In this document: piece after piece, positions 39,291 through 46,584 of the stretch
Layout: every line of letters starts with the position of its first letter
How positions within the stretch are numbered: the stretch's first letter is position 1
Assembly: GCF_021495345.1 (NCBI RefSeq)
Contig: NZ_CP099397.1
Span: forward strand, 5,215,001-5,279,000
From: Pseudomonas hydrolytica
GTDB lineage: Bacteria; Pseudomonadota; Gammaproteobacteria; Pseudomonadales; Pseudomonadaceae
Direction: 5' to 3'
DNA: 64,000 nt
Position numbers and translations under genes: made by a program
Notes under the pieces: model-generated
Seen by the model: only the letters and a program-made list of their open reading frames with translations
The model's database searches: none
Told to the model about the DNA's origin: nothing

Positions 39291-39902
39291 ATGGCCCTCG
39301 AACTCTGGCTCGTCTATTTCGTCGCCACCCTCGGCCTGGCGCTGACGCCCGGCCCCAACAGCCTGCTGGCGCTGACCCACGGCGGGCTGTACGGCGCACG
39401 CATGGCGCTGGCCACCATCCTCGGCGGCGTGGTCGGCTTCAGCACGCTAATCGCCCTGGCCATGTTCGGCCTCAGTGCCCTGCTCAAGACCGCGCCCAAC
39501 ACGTTGCTGGCGCTGAAGTGGATCGGCGGCGCCTACCTGATCTGGCTCGGCGTGCAGCTGTGGCGCACTCCGGCGCTGCTGCCCGGTCTGGCACTGGACA
39601 GCGCACGCCCGAAGGTTTTCATCCTGTTTCGCCAGGGCCTGCTGTCGGCGCTGTCGAATCCCAAGGTGATCCTGTTCTATGGCGCCTTCCTGCCGCAGTT
39701 CGTCGACCCGCAGCGCGGCCTGGCCGTGCAGTTCGTGGTGATGGCCGCCACCTTCGCCGTGGTCGAATTCCTCGTCGAGCTGCTGCTGGCGCTGCTGGCC
39801 TTCCGCGTGCGGCCCTGGCTGCAGCGCGGCGGCCGTGCCTTCAACCGCAGCTGCGGCGTGCTCTTCGTACTGATCGGCGTGGCGTTGCCGCTGGCACGCT
39901 GA
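39291..39902 (+). CDS. LysE/RhtB-family amino-acid exporter
   Basis: A 203-residue inner-membrane protein with six hydrophobic helices and the family N-terminus 'GLALTPGPNSLLALTHGGLYG', followed by 'WIGGAYLIWLGVQLWR' and 'ALSNPKVILFYGAFLPQF'. AGGAG precedes the ATG at proper distance. It is divergent from the GlxA-type regulator, which may control it in response to an amino acid or amine. The exported substrate is not readable. Confidence 0.92.
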   Translation: MALELWLVYFVATLGLALTPGPNSLLALTHGGLYGARMALATILGGVVGFSTLIALAMFGLSALLKTAPNTLLALKWIGGAYLIWLGVQLWRTPALLPGLALDSARPKVFILFRQGLLSALSNPKVILFYGAFLPQFVDPQRGLAVQFVVMAATFAVVEFLVELLLALLAFRVRPWLQRGGRAFNRSCGVLFVLIGVALPLAR

Positions 39903-39914
39903 GCAAGTCCGTGA

Positions 39915-40484
39915 TCAGGCCTTGATCGCCTCGCCAATCGCGTAGTAATGCCCACCGGCCACGTGATGCAGGCTGCGCAGGCTCGGGTCGGCCGTTTCGA
40001 AATGCCAGCGGCCATCGCGGAACACGCGCTCATCGGCCCAGGCTGCGATCACCTCGCCGATAAACAGGTCGTAGGCCTGCTGGTTGTGCGGCTCGTCGAT
40101 CAGCCGGCAGACCAGCCAGGCCGAACAGCCCGCCACCAGCGGCAGGTCGTGATCTTCCATCGTGAACAGCTCGACCCCGGCATGGACCAGCTTCGCCGGG
40201 TCATCCGCCAGGCTGGCATTGCCCACCGCCTGGGTCAGTTGCAGCTGCGCCACCGTCGGCACCTGGATGGCGAACAAGCCGCTGCCCTCGATCAGCGCGC
40301 GGGTGCGGGTGGCCTTGTCTAATACCACGGTGAGCTTCGGCGGCTCGAAATCCAGGGCGCAGCACCAGGCTGCCGCCATGACGTTATCCACAGCCTGATG
40401 ACGAGCCGACACCAGCACGGTGGGGCCGTGGTTGAGCAGACGGTAGGCCTTGGCCAGGTCGACGGGACGGATGTGCGCGCTCAT
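39915..40484 (-). CDS. flavin-reductase-like FMN-binding protein
   Basis: A 189-residue protein of the flavin reductase-like split-barrel family ('GPTVLVSARHQAVDNVMAAAWCCALDFEPPKLTVVLDKATRTRALIEGSGLFAIQVPT' region, residues about 20-80) with the C-terminal 'FIGEVIAAWADERVF' and 'LHHVAGGHYYAIGE' parts. AGGAG lies before the ATG. Such proteins supply or bind FMN; the partner is unknown. It is convergent with the LysE gene and lies downstream of the SDR terminator. Confidence 0.85.
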   Translation of the reverse strand: MSAHIRPVDLAKAYRLLNHGPTVLVSARHQAVDNVMAAAWCCALDFEPPKLTVVLDKATRTRALIEGSGLFAIQVPTVAQLQLTQAVGNASLADDPAKLVHAGVELFTMEDHDLPLVAGCSAWLVCRLIDEPHNQQAYDLFIGEVIAAWADERVFRDGRWHFETADPSLRSLHHVAGGHYYAIGEAIKA

Positions 40485-40501
40485 GCAGACTCCTCGAAAC
40501 A

Positions 40502-40552
40502 AAAAAAGGCGCTCGCATGCTGGCCCGTGAAGGCCTGCATCGCAAGCGCCTG
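40502..40552 (-). terminator. rho-independent terminator of the SDR gene
   Basis: On the minus strand a long stem (GGCGCTTGCGATGC facing GCATGCGAGCGCC) is followed by TTTTTTTG. It separates the SDR gene from the flavin reductase-like gene. Confidence 0.85.
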
Positions 40553-40568
40553 CCGTAGCGGCTGTGGA

Positions 40569-41312
40569 TCAGAACTCCTGTACGGTCGGGCGCAGGACGA
40601 TCTCGTTGATGTCGACGTCGGCCGGCTGCTCGATGGCGTAGGCGATGGCGCGCGCCACCGACTCAGCCGGAATCGCCTGCTTGTAGAAATCGACGACGAA
40701 GTCGCGGCTCTGCTGGTGGGAGCTGCCGAACTTCAGCTCGGAGTCCACCGCACCCGGCTCGATGGTGGTGGTACGGATGCTGCCGCCCACCTCATGGCGC
40801 AGGCCTTCGGAGATGGCGCGCACGGCGAACTTGGTGCCGCTGTAGACGGTACCGCCCGGGCTGAACACCTTGATCCCGGCCACCGAGGCGATGTTGATGA
40901 AGTGCCCGGCGTTCTGCTGCTGGAACACCGGCAGCGCCGCGGCGATGCCGTACAGCACGCCCTTGATGTTGATGTCGATCATGCGCTCCCACTCCTCGAC
41001 GCGCACGTCGCTCAGCGGTGCGATGGCCATCAGCCCGGCGTTGTTGACCAGCACATCGACGCGGCCGAAGGTGTCCAGTGCGCCCTGGATCAGCGCCTTG
41101 ACCTCATCGGCGCGGGTCACGTCAGTCTGGTAGGCCACGGCCTCGCCGCCAGCGGCGATCAGCTCACCGACAAGCTGCTCGAGACGCTCCTTGCGCCGCG
41201 CAGCCAGCACCACCTTGGCGCCCAGTTGGCTGAGATGACGCGCGGTGGCCTCACCCAGGCCGCTGCTGGCGCCGGTGATGACCACGACCTTGCCGGAAAT
41301 GTTGTTGCTCAT
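40569..41312 (-). CDS. short-chain dehydrogenase/reductase
   Basis: A 247-residue classical SDR with the cofactor motif 'VVITGASSGLGEATA', 'LVNNAGLMAI', catalytic Ser in 'INIASVAG' and the 'YSGTK' Tyr/Lys pair. An Arg-rich segment after beta-2 ('LAARRKERLEQL') suggests NADP preference. The ATG at 41312 has GAGAGGG upstream. It is divergent from a LysR regulator, the likely controller. Substrate unknown. Confidence 0.93.
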   Translation of the reverse strand: MSNNISGKVVVITGASSGLGEATARHLSQLGAKVVLAARRKERLEQLVGELIAAGGEAVAYQTDVTRADEVKALIQGALDTFGRVDVLVNNAGLMAIAPLSDVRVEEWERMIDINIKGVLYGIAAALPVFQQQNAGHFINIASVAGIKVFSPGGTVYSGTKFAVRAISEGLRHEVGGSIRTTTIEPGAVDSELKFGSSHQQSRDFVVDFYKQAIPAESVARAIAYAIEQPADVDINEIVLRPTVQEF

Positions 41313-41418
41313 GGGTAAGCCCTCTCTCGATTCGTTGGAGTGTCCGTGCCATACGCCGGACATGGGCTCAGGTTAGGGGCGATTTCCGTTTCAATGAATG
41401 GAAGAGTTTGGATTAGGC

Positions 41419-41437
41419 TATTCCATATTCTGGAATA
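41419..41437. promoter_or_regulatory. palindromic operator candidate in the SDR/LysR divergent promoter
   Basis: TATTCCATATTCTGGAATA is an imperfect inverted repeat (TATTCCA / TGGAATA) about 15 bp before the LysR start, the usual kind of site for a LysR protein (T-N11-A type). Confidence 0.55.
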
Positions 41438-41452
41438 CAAAGGCGCCCCGAC

Positions 41453-42364
41453 ATGCTCAACCGCATGGAGATGATCCGCATCTTCTGCAGCGCGGCCGAC
41501 TGCAGCAATTTCCGCGAAGCAGCCACTCGCCTGGGGGTTTCCCCGCAGGCGGTGACCCGCGCGATCAAGGCGCTGGAGGAGGAGCTCGGCGAGATTCTCT
41601 TCCACCGCAACACCCGCCAGGTGCATATCACCGCCTTCGGCGAGGCTTACGCGGTGCGCGCCCGGCAGATGCTGGAGGATTTCGACGCGCTGTTTCGCGG
41701 CCACCGCGCCGAGGCCGAATCGGCCATCGCCGGGCGCATCGGCATCACCGCGCCGCAGGCCATCGGCAAGCGCTTTCTGGTTGCGTTCCTGCAGCCCTTG
41801 CTCAAGCAGCACCCGCAACTGGTGCTGAACCTGCGCCTGGAGGACGAGATCACCGACGCGGTGGAGGCGCAGATCGACATCGGCATCCGTGTCGGCTTCC
41901 TGCGTGACAGCCGCTATGTCGCCCGTGCCATGGCACCGGTGCCGTTGCAGGTGGTGGCCACGCCGGAACTGATCGCTGCCAGCGGCGCACCGCGTGACCT
42001 CGACGAGTTGCAGCAGCGGCCGCTGTCGGTGCTGATCGACCGCAAGAATGGCCGCCCCTGGCCGTGGACATTCGCCCATGGTCCCAGCCTGCATCCGCCC
42101 ACACCAGCGCTGGTGTGCGACGACCCCGAAGCCGAGCTGGAGGCCGTACTCGCCGGCCTGGCCTACGGCCAGTTGCCCGCCTACCTGGCGCAGCCCTATC
42201 TGCAAAGCGGCCACCTGCAGGCGGTGCTGACGGAGCAGGCGCCCGATCCCTGGCAGCTGTTCATCTACCGCCCACAGCAGGGCCCGGTGCCGCCAAGGGT
42301 GCGCCTGGTGTTCGATCACCTGCGCGCCTGCTTCTCCGATCCGGCGCAGTTTCCCCAGGGCTGA
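41453..42364 (+). CDS. LysR-family transcriptional regulator, divergent from the SDR gene
   Basis: A 303-residue regulator with winged helix 'NFREAATRLGVSPQAVTRAIKALEEELGEILFHR' region at residues 20-53 and an effector-binding domain. The CrgA-like subfamily is suggested by 'GRIGITAPQAIGKRFLVAFL'. Divergent organisation and a palindrome in the shared promoter suggest control of the SDR gene and itself. Confidence 0.92.
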   Translation: MLNRMEMIRIFCSAADCSNFREAATRLGVSPQAVTRAIKALEEELGEILFHRNTRQVHITAFGEAYAVRARQMLEDFDALFRGHRAEAESAIAGRIGITAPQAIGKRFLVAFLQPLLKQHPQLVLNLRLEDEITDAVEAQIDIGIRVGFLRDSRYVARAMAPVPLQVVATPELIAASGAPRDLDELQQRPLSVLIDRKNGRPWPWTFAHGPSLHPPTPALVCDDPEAELEAVLAGLAYGQLPAYLAQPYLQSGHLQAVLTEQAPDPWQLFIYRPQQGPVPPRVRLVFDHLRACFSDPAQFPQG

Positions 42365-42465
42365 GGTCGCTCACGGCAACGCCGTTGTCGCCTGCGAAGC
42401 GCCCGCCGCGGCTATCGCTCCGCAACCTGCCTGAAGCCGTCTAAACCAGGGATCAGGAGCGTCGC
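42365..42465. other. intergenic DNA after the LysR gene
   Basis: No gene recognised. It contains a GC-rich imperfect hairpin region but no T-tract; part of the 406-bp gap before the AhpD-like gene. Confidence 0.4.
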
Positions 42466-42546
42466 ATGAATGCTATCAACACAGGCCGGCAGGTCAGCCT
42501 GGCCACCTTGCACCAGGTGATCGGCCTGCTGCATCGCCACACATAA
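42466..42546 (+). CDS. possible 26-residue ORF or gene remnant
   Basis: MNAINTGRQVSLATLHQVIG, ending LLHRHT, with an AGGAG ribosome binding site six bases before the ATG. No family recognised. The good ribosome binding site argues for translation; the abrupt stop in an otherwise gene-like context could mean a 5' remnant of a lost gene. Confidence 0.35.
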   Translation: MNAINTGRQVSLATLHQVIGLLHRHT

Positions 42547-42770
42547 CGCAAGGCTGCGGCGCGTAGGACGCAGCCTATCTCCCGCCACTCGGCAGGCGCT
42601 GGCCAGACAGCAAATGGGGCAGTTGTGCAAAGTGGATCAATAAAAATCCGCGGAAATGGATCTATGTGGCTAGGCCACTGGTGCGTACATTCTTCCTCAC
42701 CGGGCCGCAGTGGTACTGCCAGTTGCAGAGGGGCATCGGTTTCTTCTCAACTCGCATATGGATGAAAACC
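42547..42770. other. AT-richer intergenic region before the AhpD-like gene
   Basis: Contains an AT-rich patch around 42630-42665 and a small palindrome GTGGCTAGGCCAC at 42666-42678, a likely promoter zone. The AhpD frame is open through most of it but without a family-like N-terminus. Confidence 0.4.
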
Positions 42771-43250
42771 ATGAGCCAGCGCCTCGACTATTTCGCCCTC
42801 TCTCCCAAGGCCTCCGGCAAGTACGCCGAATTTTCCATGCTGCTGACCCGCAGCCCTTTTCTCGCGCCGCTGGCCCATCTGGTGATGCTGCGGGCGTCGC
42901 AACTCAACGGCTGCGCCTTCTGCGTCGACATGCATGTGAAGGAAGCCAAGATCCACGGTGATCGCGAGCTGCGTCTGCACCATGTCGCCGTGTGGCGCGA
43001 ATCGCCCCTGTTCTCGGAGCAGGAGCGCGCCGCATTGGAATGGACGGAAGCGCTGACCCAGCTGGCGCCGCACGGTGTCTCCGATGCCATCTACGCCAGC
43101 GTGCGCGAGCAGTTCTCCGAACAGGAACTGTCCGATCTGACCTTCCTGGTGGTCGCCATCAACGGCTGGAACCGCCTCAACGTGGCGTTTCGCACCGTGC
43201 CGGGTTCCGCCGATGCGCAGTTCGGTCTGGACAAGGCCGGCCTGGCCTGA
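42771..43250 (+). CDS. carboxymuconolactone decarboxylase / AhpD-like peroxidase-type protein
   Basis: A 159-residue CMD-family protein with the redox motif 'CAFCVDMH' (Cys-X2-Cys plus His), as in AhpD-like alkylhydroperoxidases. N-terminus 'MSQRLDYFALSPKASGKYAEF' is the common start of this subgroup, so the ATG at 42771 is preferred to an in-frame ATG three codons earlier. It is followed after 21 bp by an azoreductase-type gene; both probably serve in redox stress or quinone detoxification. Confidence 0.88.
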   Translation: MSQRLDYFALSPKASGKYAEFSMLLTRSPFLAPLAHLVMLRASQLNGCAFCVDMHVKEAKIHGDRELRLHHVAVWRESPLFSEQERAALEWTEALTQLAPHGVSDAIYASVREQFSEQELSDLTFLVVAINGWNRLNVAFRTVPGSADAQFGLDKAGLA

Positions 43251-43271
43251 AGCCACCGAGGAGGCATCGCC

Positions 43272-43889
43272 ATGACCGCTCCCCTCCGTGTGCTGCGCCT
43301 GATCGGCAGCCCGCGCGGCGCCGATTCGGAGAGCCTGCGCCTGTCGCAGCGGGTAATCGAGGCCCTGGCCGCCAGCCAGCCGCTCGCCGTGCAGGACCTC
43401 GACGTCAATGACCTGCCGCATGTGGACGCCCGCTACGCCCTGGCACTGGCCTCGCCGGCTGCCGCCATGCACGCCGAGCCAGGCGACACTCAGCAACGTT
43501 CTGCGGCGCTGATCCGCCAGCTCGACGACACCGATGTTCTGCTGATCGCCACGCCGATGCACAACTACACGCTGCCTTCGGCGCTCAAGGCCTGGGTCGA
43601 CCATATCATGCGCATCGGCGTGACCTTCAACGGCACAGCACAGGGCAAGGTCGGCCTCCTGCGGGATCGACCGGTTTACGTGGCCATCGCCTCGGGTGGC
43701 CTGATCAGTGGCGAGCAGGCGCGCCAACCGGACTTCCTGCGTCCTTATCTGCAGGCCGCGCTGGCGACGGTTGGCCTGAGGGACATGCACTTCTTCTGCG
43801 TGGAAGGCACCGCCAGAGGTGGTTCGGCGCTGGAACAGGCCCGCGCAGTCGCGCAGGCCCGGATAGCGGCCTTCTTTGGTCCAGGCTGA
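43272..43889 (+). CDS. azoR: FMN-dependent NADH-azoreductase / quinone reductase
   Basis: A 205-residue flavodoxin-like reductase with 'LIGSPRGADSESLRLSQRV' (FMN phosphate loop), 'ATPMHNYTLPSALKAWVDHIMRIGVTF' (the AzoR/MdaB signature) and 'VAIASGGLISG'. GAGGAGG precedes the ATG. It likely forms an operon with the AhpD-like gene. Family-level identity is strong; the true substrate is probably a quinone. Confidence 0.85.
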   Translation: MTAPLRVLRLIGSPRGADSESLRLSQRVIEALAASQPLAVQDLDVNDLPHVDARYALALASPAAAMHAEPGDTQQRSAALIRQLDDTDVLLIATPMHNYTLPSALKAWVDHIMRIGVTFNGTAQGKVGLLRDRPVYVAIASGGLISGEQARQPDFLRPYLQAALATVGLRDMHFFCVEGTARGGSALEQARAVAQARIAAFFGPG

Positions 43890-43986
43890 GGGCGGCTGGC
43901 TGCAATCCAGTCCGTCAGCCGAGAGCGACGATCATCAATGGTGGACTGCGAAGATTCACGGCCGGAGCATGTTTAACGTTTACCAG

Positions 43987-44754
43987 TCACGCTTCTGCCT
44001 CATGCTCCCTGCGTAACAGATAACTATCCATGATCCAGCCATTACGCTCCCGTGCCTCGGCACGGGTCATGGCGATGCGTTCGGCCACCTCGTCCAGCGG
44101 GCCGGCGATCAGGATTTCATCGGCAGTGCCGACATAGGCGCCCCAGTAGATATGCAGCCCCTGACCGACGAAGCGGCGGTAGCTGTCCTTGGCGTCGAGC
44201 ATCACCGCCACGCTGTCCACGCCCTGCGGCCAGCCTTCGGCGAGCAGGCGGCCGGTGGTGATTTCCACGGCGCGGCCGATGCTGTTGAGCGGGATGCGAT
44301 GGCGCGCGGTCAGCGCCTGCAGGCTGGTGATGCCGGGGATCACGTCATAGACGAAATCGCTACGGCGCGCGGCGATGGCCTCGATGATGCGGATGCTGCT
44401 GTCGTACAGCGAGGGGTCGCCCCAGACCATAAAGGCCGCCGTCTCGCCATCGGCCATCTGCTCGTCGATCAGTTGCTCGAACACCGCCTGCTTGTCGCGG
44501 TTGAGTTCGTCGACGCTGGCGCGGTAGTCGGCGGCGTCACGCTCGCGCTCCGGTTGCAGGCCTTCGGCGAAGCGCGGCGCGTGGCCGTCGAGAAAGCGCG
44601 CGCAGATCTCGCGGCGCAGGGCGTTGAGCTTGTGCTTGGCCGCGCCCTTGTCCATCAGGAAGATCACGTCACTGCGGCGCAGCGCCTTGATCGCCTGGTA
44701 GGTGATGTAGTCCGGGTCGCCGGCACCGATGCCGACCAGCAGCAGGGTTTTCAT
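43987..44754 (-). CDS. cobF: precorrin-6A synthase (deacetylating)
   Basis: A 255-residue tetrapyrrole methylase that methylates C1 of precorrin-5 and releases acetate in the aerobic pathway. N-terminal 'TLLLVGIGAGDPDYITYQAIKAL', 'VIFLMDKGAAKHKLNALRREIC' and 'MVWGDPSLYDSSIRIIEAI' are CobF features. Its ATG overlaps the stop of the VWA gene (ATGA). It is the last gene of the cobW-cobN-chlI-chlD-cobF run. Some pseudomonads use CbiD for this step; none is in this window. Confidence 0.94.
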   Translation of the reverse strand: MKTLLLVGIGAGDPDYITYQAIKALRRSDVIFLMDKGAAKHKLNALRREICARFLDGHAPRFAEGLQPERERDAADYRASVDELNRDKQAVFEQLIDEQMADGETAAFMVWGDPSLYDSSIRIIEAIAARRSDFVYDVIPGITSLQALTARHRIPLNSIGRAVEITTGRLLAEGWPQGVDSVAVMLDAKDSYRRFVGQGLHIYWGAYVGTADEILIAGPLDEVAERIAMTRAEARERNGWIMDSYLLRREHEAEA

Positions 44755-45446
44755 GGGGTTCTCCAGGTGCGCCCTGGCACGCCGGGCGACAGGTCGTCGA
44801 TATGGTGGTAGTCGGCCTGTAGGGCCTGCGCCAACTGGCGGGCGCGGCCCAGGCGGATAGGCGCGCGCTCGGTATCGAGCAGCAGGGTCGGGCATGGCAG
44901 CGGCGCCAACGCTGGCAGGTCACGCAGACGGCCATCGGTGAGAATCAGCAGGCGCTGGCGTTCGTGCGGTTTCAGGCGCTGACGGCGCAGCAGCCAGCCG
45001 CCGGCCTGCTGCAGCGCATCGAGCAGCGGCGTGCCGCCACCGGCGCCCAGCTCCTGCAACCAGCGGTGCAGCTCGGCGCTGGCCTTGCGCCCCTGCCACA
45101 GCCATTGCGCTTCGCGGCCGCCGGCCTGCAACACGGCCAGCCGCACGCGCTGGCGGTAGGCGCTGTCGAAGACTTCGGCGAGCACGCCCTTGGCCAGGCT
45201 TAGCGCGCCGTGTCGGCGGGTCGAGGCGGAGGCATCCACCAGCACCAGCCACAACTCGTCGGCCTGCTGGCTGCGCGGGCGCAGCACCAGTTCTTCGCGG
45301 CGTTGCGGCCGGCCCTGGCGCAGGGTCGCCGCCCAGTCGATTCGCCCGCCCGCGCCAGCTCGTGCGGCGCCACGCAGGCCGCCGCCGAGTCGTCCGGGCC
45401 GGTTACGGGCATCCGCGCCTGTGGCTGTGGGCGGGCGGATGCTCAG
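44751..45446 (-). CDS. VWA-domain ChlD-like cobaltochelatase subunit, start uncertain
   Basis: A von Willebrand A protein with an intact MIDAS: 'VDASASTRRHG' (DxSxS), the threonine in 'GGGTPLLDAL' and 'LILTDGRLRD'. Homology-like sequence (for example 'IDWAATLRQGRPQRREELVLRPR') extends upstream of the first usual start (GTG at 45287, giving 178 residues). The only start that includes it is a CTG at 45446 that forms a CTGA overlap with the chlI stop, giving 231 residues. It is the partner of the AAA+ subunit in loading cobalt with CobN, analogous to CobT/ChlD. Confidence 0.8.
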   Translation of the reverse strand: MSIRPPTATGADARNRPGRLGGGLRGAARAGAGGRIDWAATLRQGRPQRREELVLRPRSQQADELWLVLVDASASTRRHGALSLAKGVLAEVFDSAYRQRVRLAVLQAGGREAQWLWQGRKASAELHRWLQELGAGGGTPLLDALQQAGGWLLRRQRLKPHERQRLLILTDGRLRDLPALAPLPCPTLLLDTERAPIRLGRARQLAQALQADYHHIDDLSPGVPGRTWRTP

Positions 45447-46444
45447 GGCTTTTTTGCCCAGCGCGGCGGTACGCGCCGCTCGCCCATGGCCTGTGGCTGC
45501 GCCGGCAGCTCACCCCACTGACCTTCGCCCTGGCTCTGCTGCCGCGCCTGCTGCGGCGCCTGGTTCTGCTCGGGCGGCGTGGCAGCCGGCGGCTGTTGCT
45601 GGCGACGGCGATGGCGCAGGACGAAGTCCTCCACTGCGTCGATATCCACAGGCTCGATAGCCGCCGCGCCGCGCCAGGCGGCATGGGCGCGAGCGGCGCG
45701 CAGCCAGACCAGATCGGCGCGCAGACCATCGACGCCGGCAGCGAAGCAGCGCTGGCTGATCTCGCTCAAGGCGGCGTCATCCAGCGGGATATCGACCAGG
45801 CGCTGGCGGGCGTTCTGGCAACGGGCAGCGAGGGCATCCTGCTCGCCCTGCCAGCGTTGCAGGAAAGCAGCAGGATCGGCATCGAAGGCCAGCCGGCGAC
45901 GGACGATCTCGGCGCGTTCGGCCGGTTGCGGCTGGCCATCGAGGGCCAGGTTGAGGCCGAAGCGATCGAGCAGTTGCGGACGCAGCTCACCCTCCTCGGC
46001 GTTCATGGTGCCGATCAGCACGAAGCGCGCGGCATGCCGATGGGAGATGCCGTCACGCTCGACATGGTTGACCCCGCTGGCGGCGGCATCGAGCAGCAGA
46101 TCGACCAGATGATCCGGCAGCAGGTTGACCTCATCGACATAGAGCACGCCGCCGTTGGCGCGCGCCAGCAGCCCGGGAGAGAACTGCGCCCGACCTTCGC
46201 CCAGCGCCGCGTCCAGATCCAGGGTGCCGACGATGCGCTCCTCGCTCGCCCCCAGCGGCAGGGTGACGAAGCGCCCGCCCTCCAGCAGATCGGCCAGGCC
46301 TCGGGCCAGGGTGGACTTGGCCATGCCGCGCGGGCCTTCGATCAGCACGCCGCCGATGGCCGAGTCGATGGCCGCCAGGCACAGCGCCAGCTTCAGCGAA
46401 TCGGCACCGACCACGGCGGCGAGGGGGAAGTGGTATTCGGTCAT
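45443..46444 (-). CDS. ChlI-like AAA+ ATPase, magnesium/cobalt chelatase subunit
   Basis: A 333-residue AAA+ protein with Walker A 'IEGPRGMAKSTLARGL', Walker B 'GGVLYVDEVNLL', sensor 'IGTMNAEEGELRPQLLDRF' and a C-terminal Gln/Pro-rich tail (residues about 285-325). In this cluster it powers the CobN chelatase in place of CobS. It lies between cobN and the VWA gene on the same strand. The Gln/Pro tail may replace the linker that joins ChlI- and ChlD-type halves in other organisms. Confidence 0.92.
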   Translation of the reverse strand: MTEYHFPLAAVVGADSLKLALCLAAIDSAIGGVLIEGPRGMAKSTLARGLADLLEGGRFVTLPLGASEERIVGTLDLDAALGEGRAQFSPGLLARANGGVLYVDEVNLLPDHLVDLLLDAAASGVNHVERDGISHRHAARFVLIGTMNAEEGELRPQLLDRFGLNLALDGQPQPAERAEIVRRRLAFDADPAAFLQRWQGEQDALAARCQNARQRLVDIPLDDAALSEISQRCFAAGVDGLRADLVWLRAARAHAAWRGAAAIEPVDIDAVEDFVLRHRRRQQQPPAATPPEQNQAPQQARQQSQGEGQWGELPAQPQAMGERRVPPRWAKKP

Positions 46445-46476
46445 GGCTCAGGCCTGTGGATAAATGCGTTGCGACT

Positions 46477-46536
46477 GTAGCCCGAATGAAATCCGGGAGT
46501 GATGACTCAGACCGCCCCGGATTGCATCCGGGCTAC
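46477..46536. repeat. GTAGCCCG palindrome between cobN and chlI
   Basis: GTAGCCCGAATGAAATCCGGG faces CCCCGGATTGCATCCGGGCTAC over about 18 bp. Same family as 36417-36468. It falls within an operon and could cause partial termination or RNA processing. Confidence 0.78.
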
Positions 46537-46584
46537 GAAATATTCCCTCTGCCATCAACGGGAGAGGCGAGAAAAGCGCTCGCA

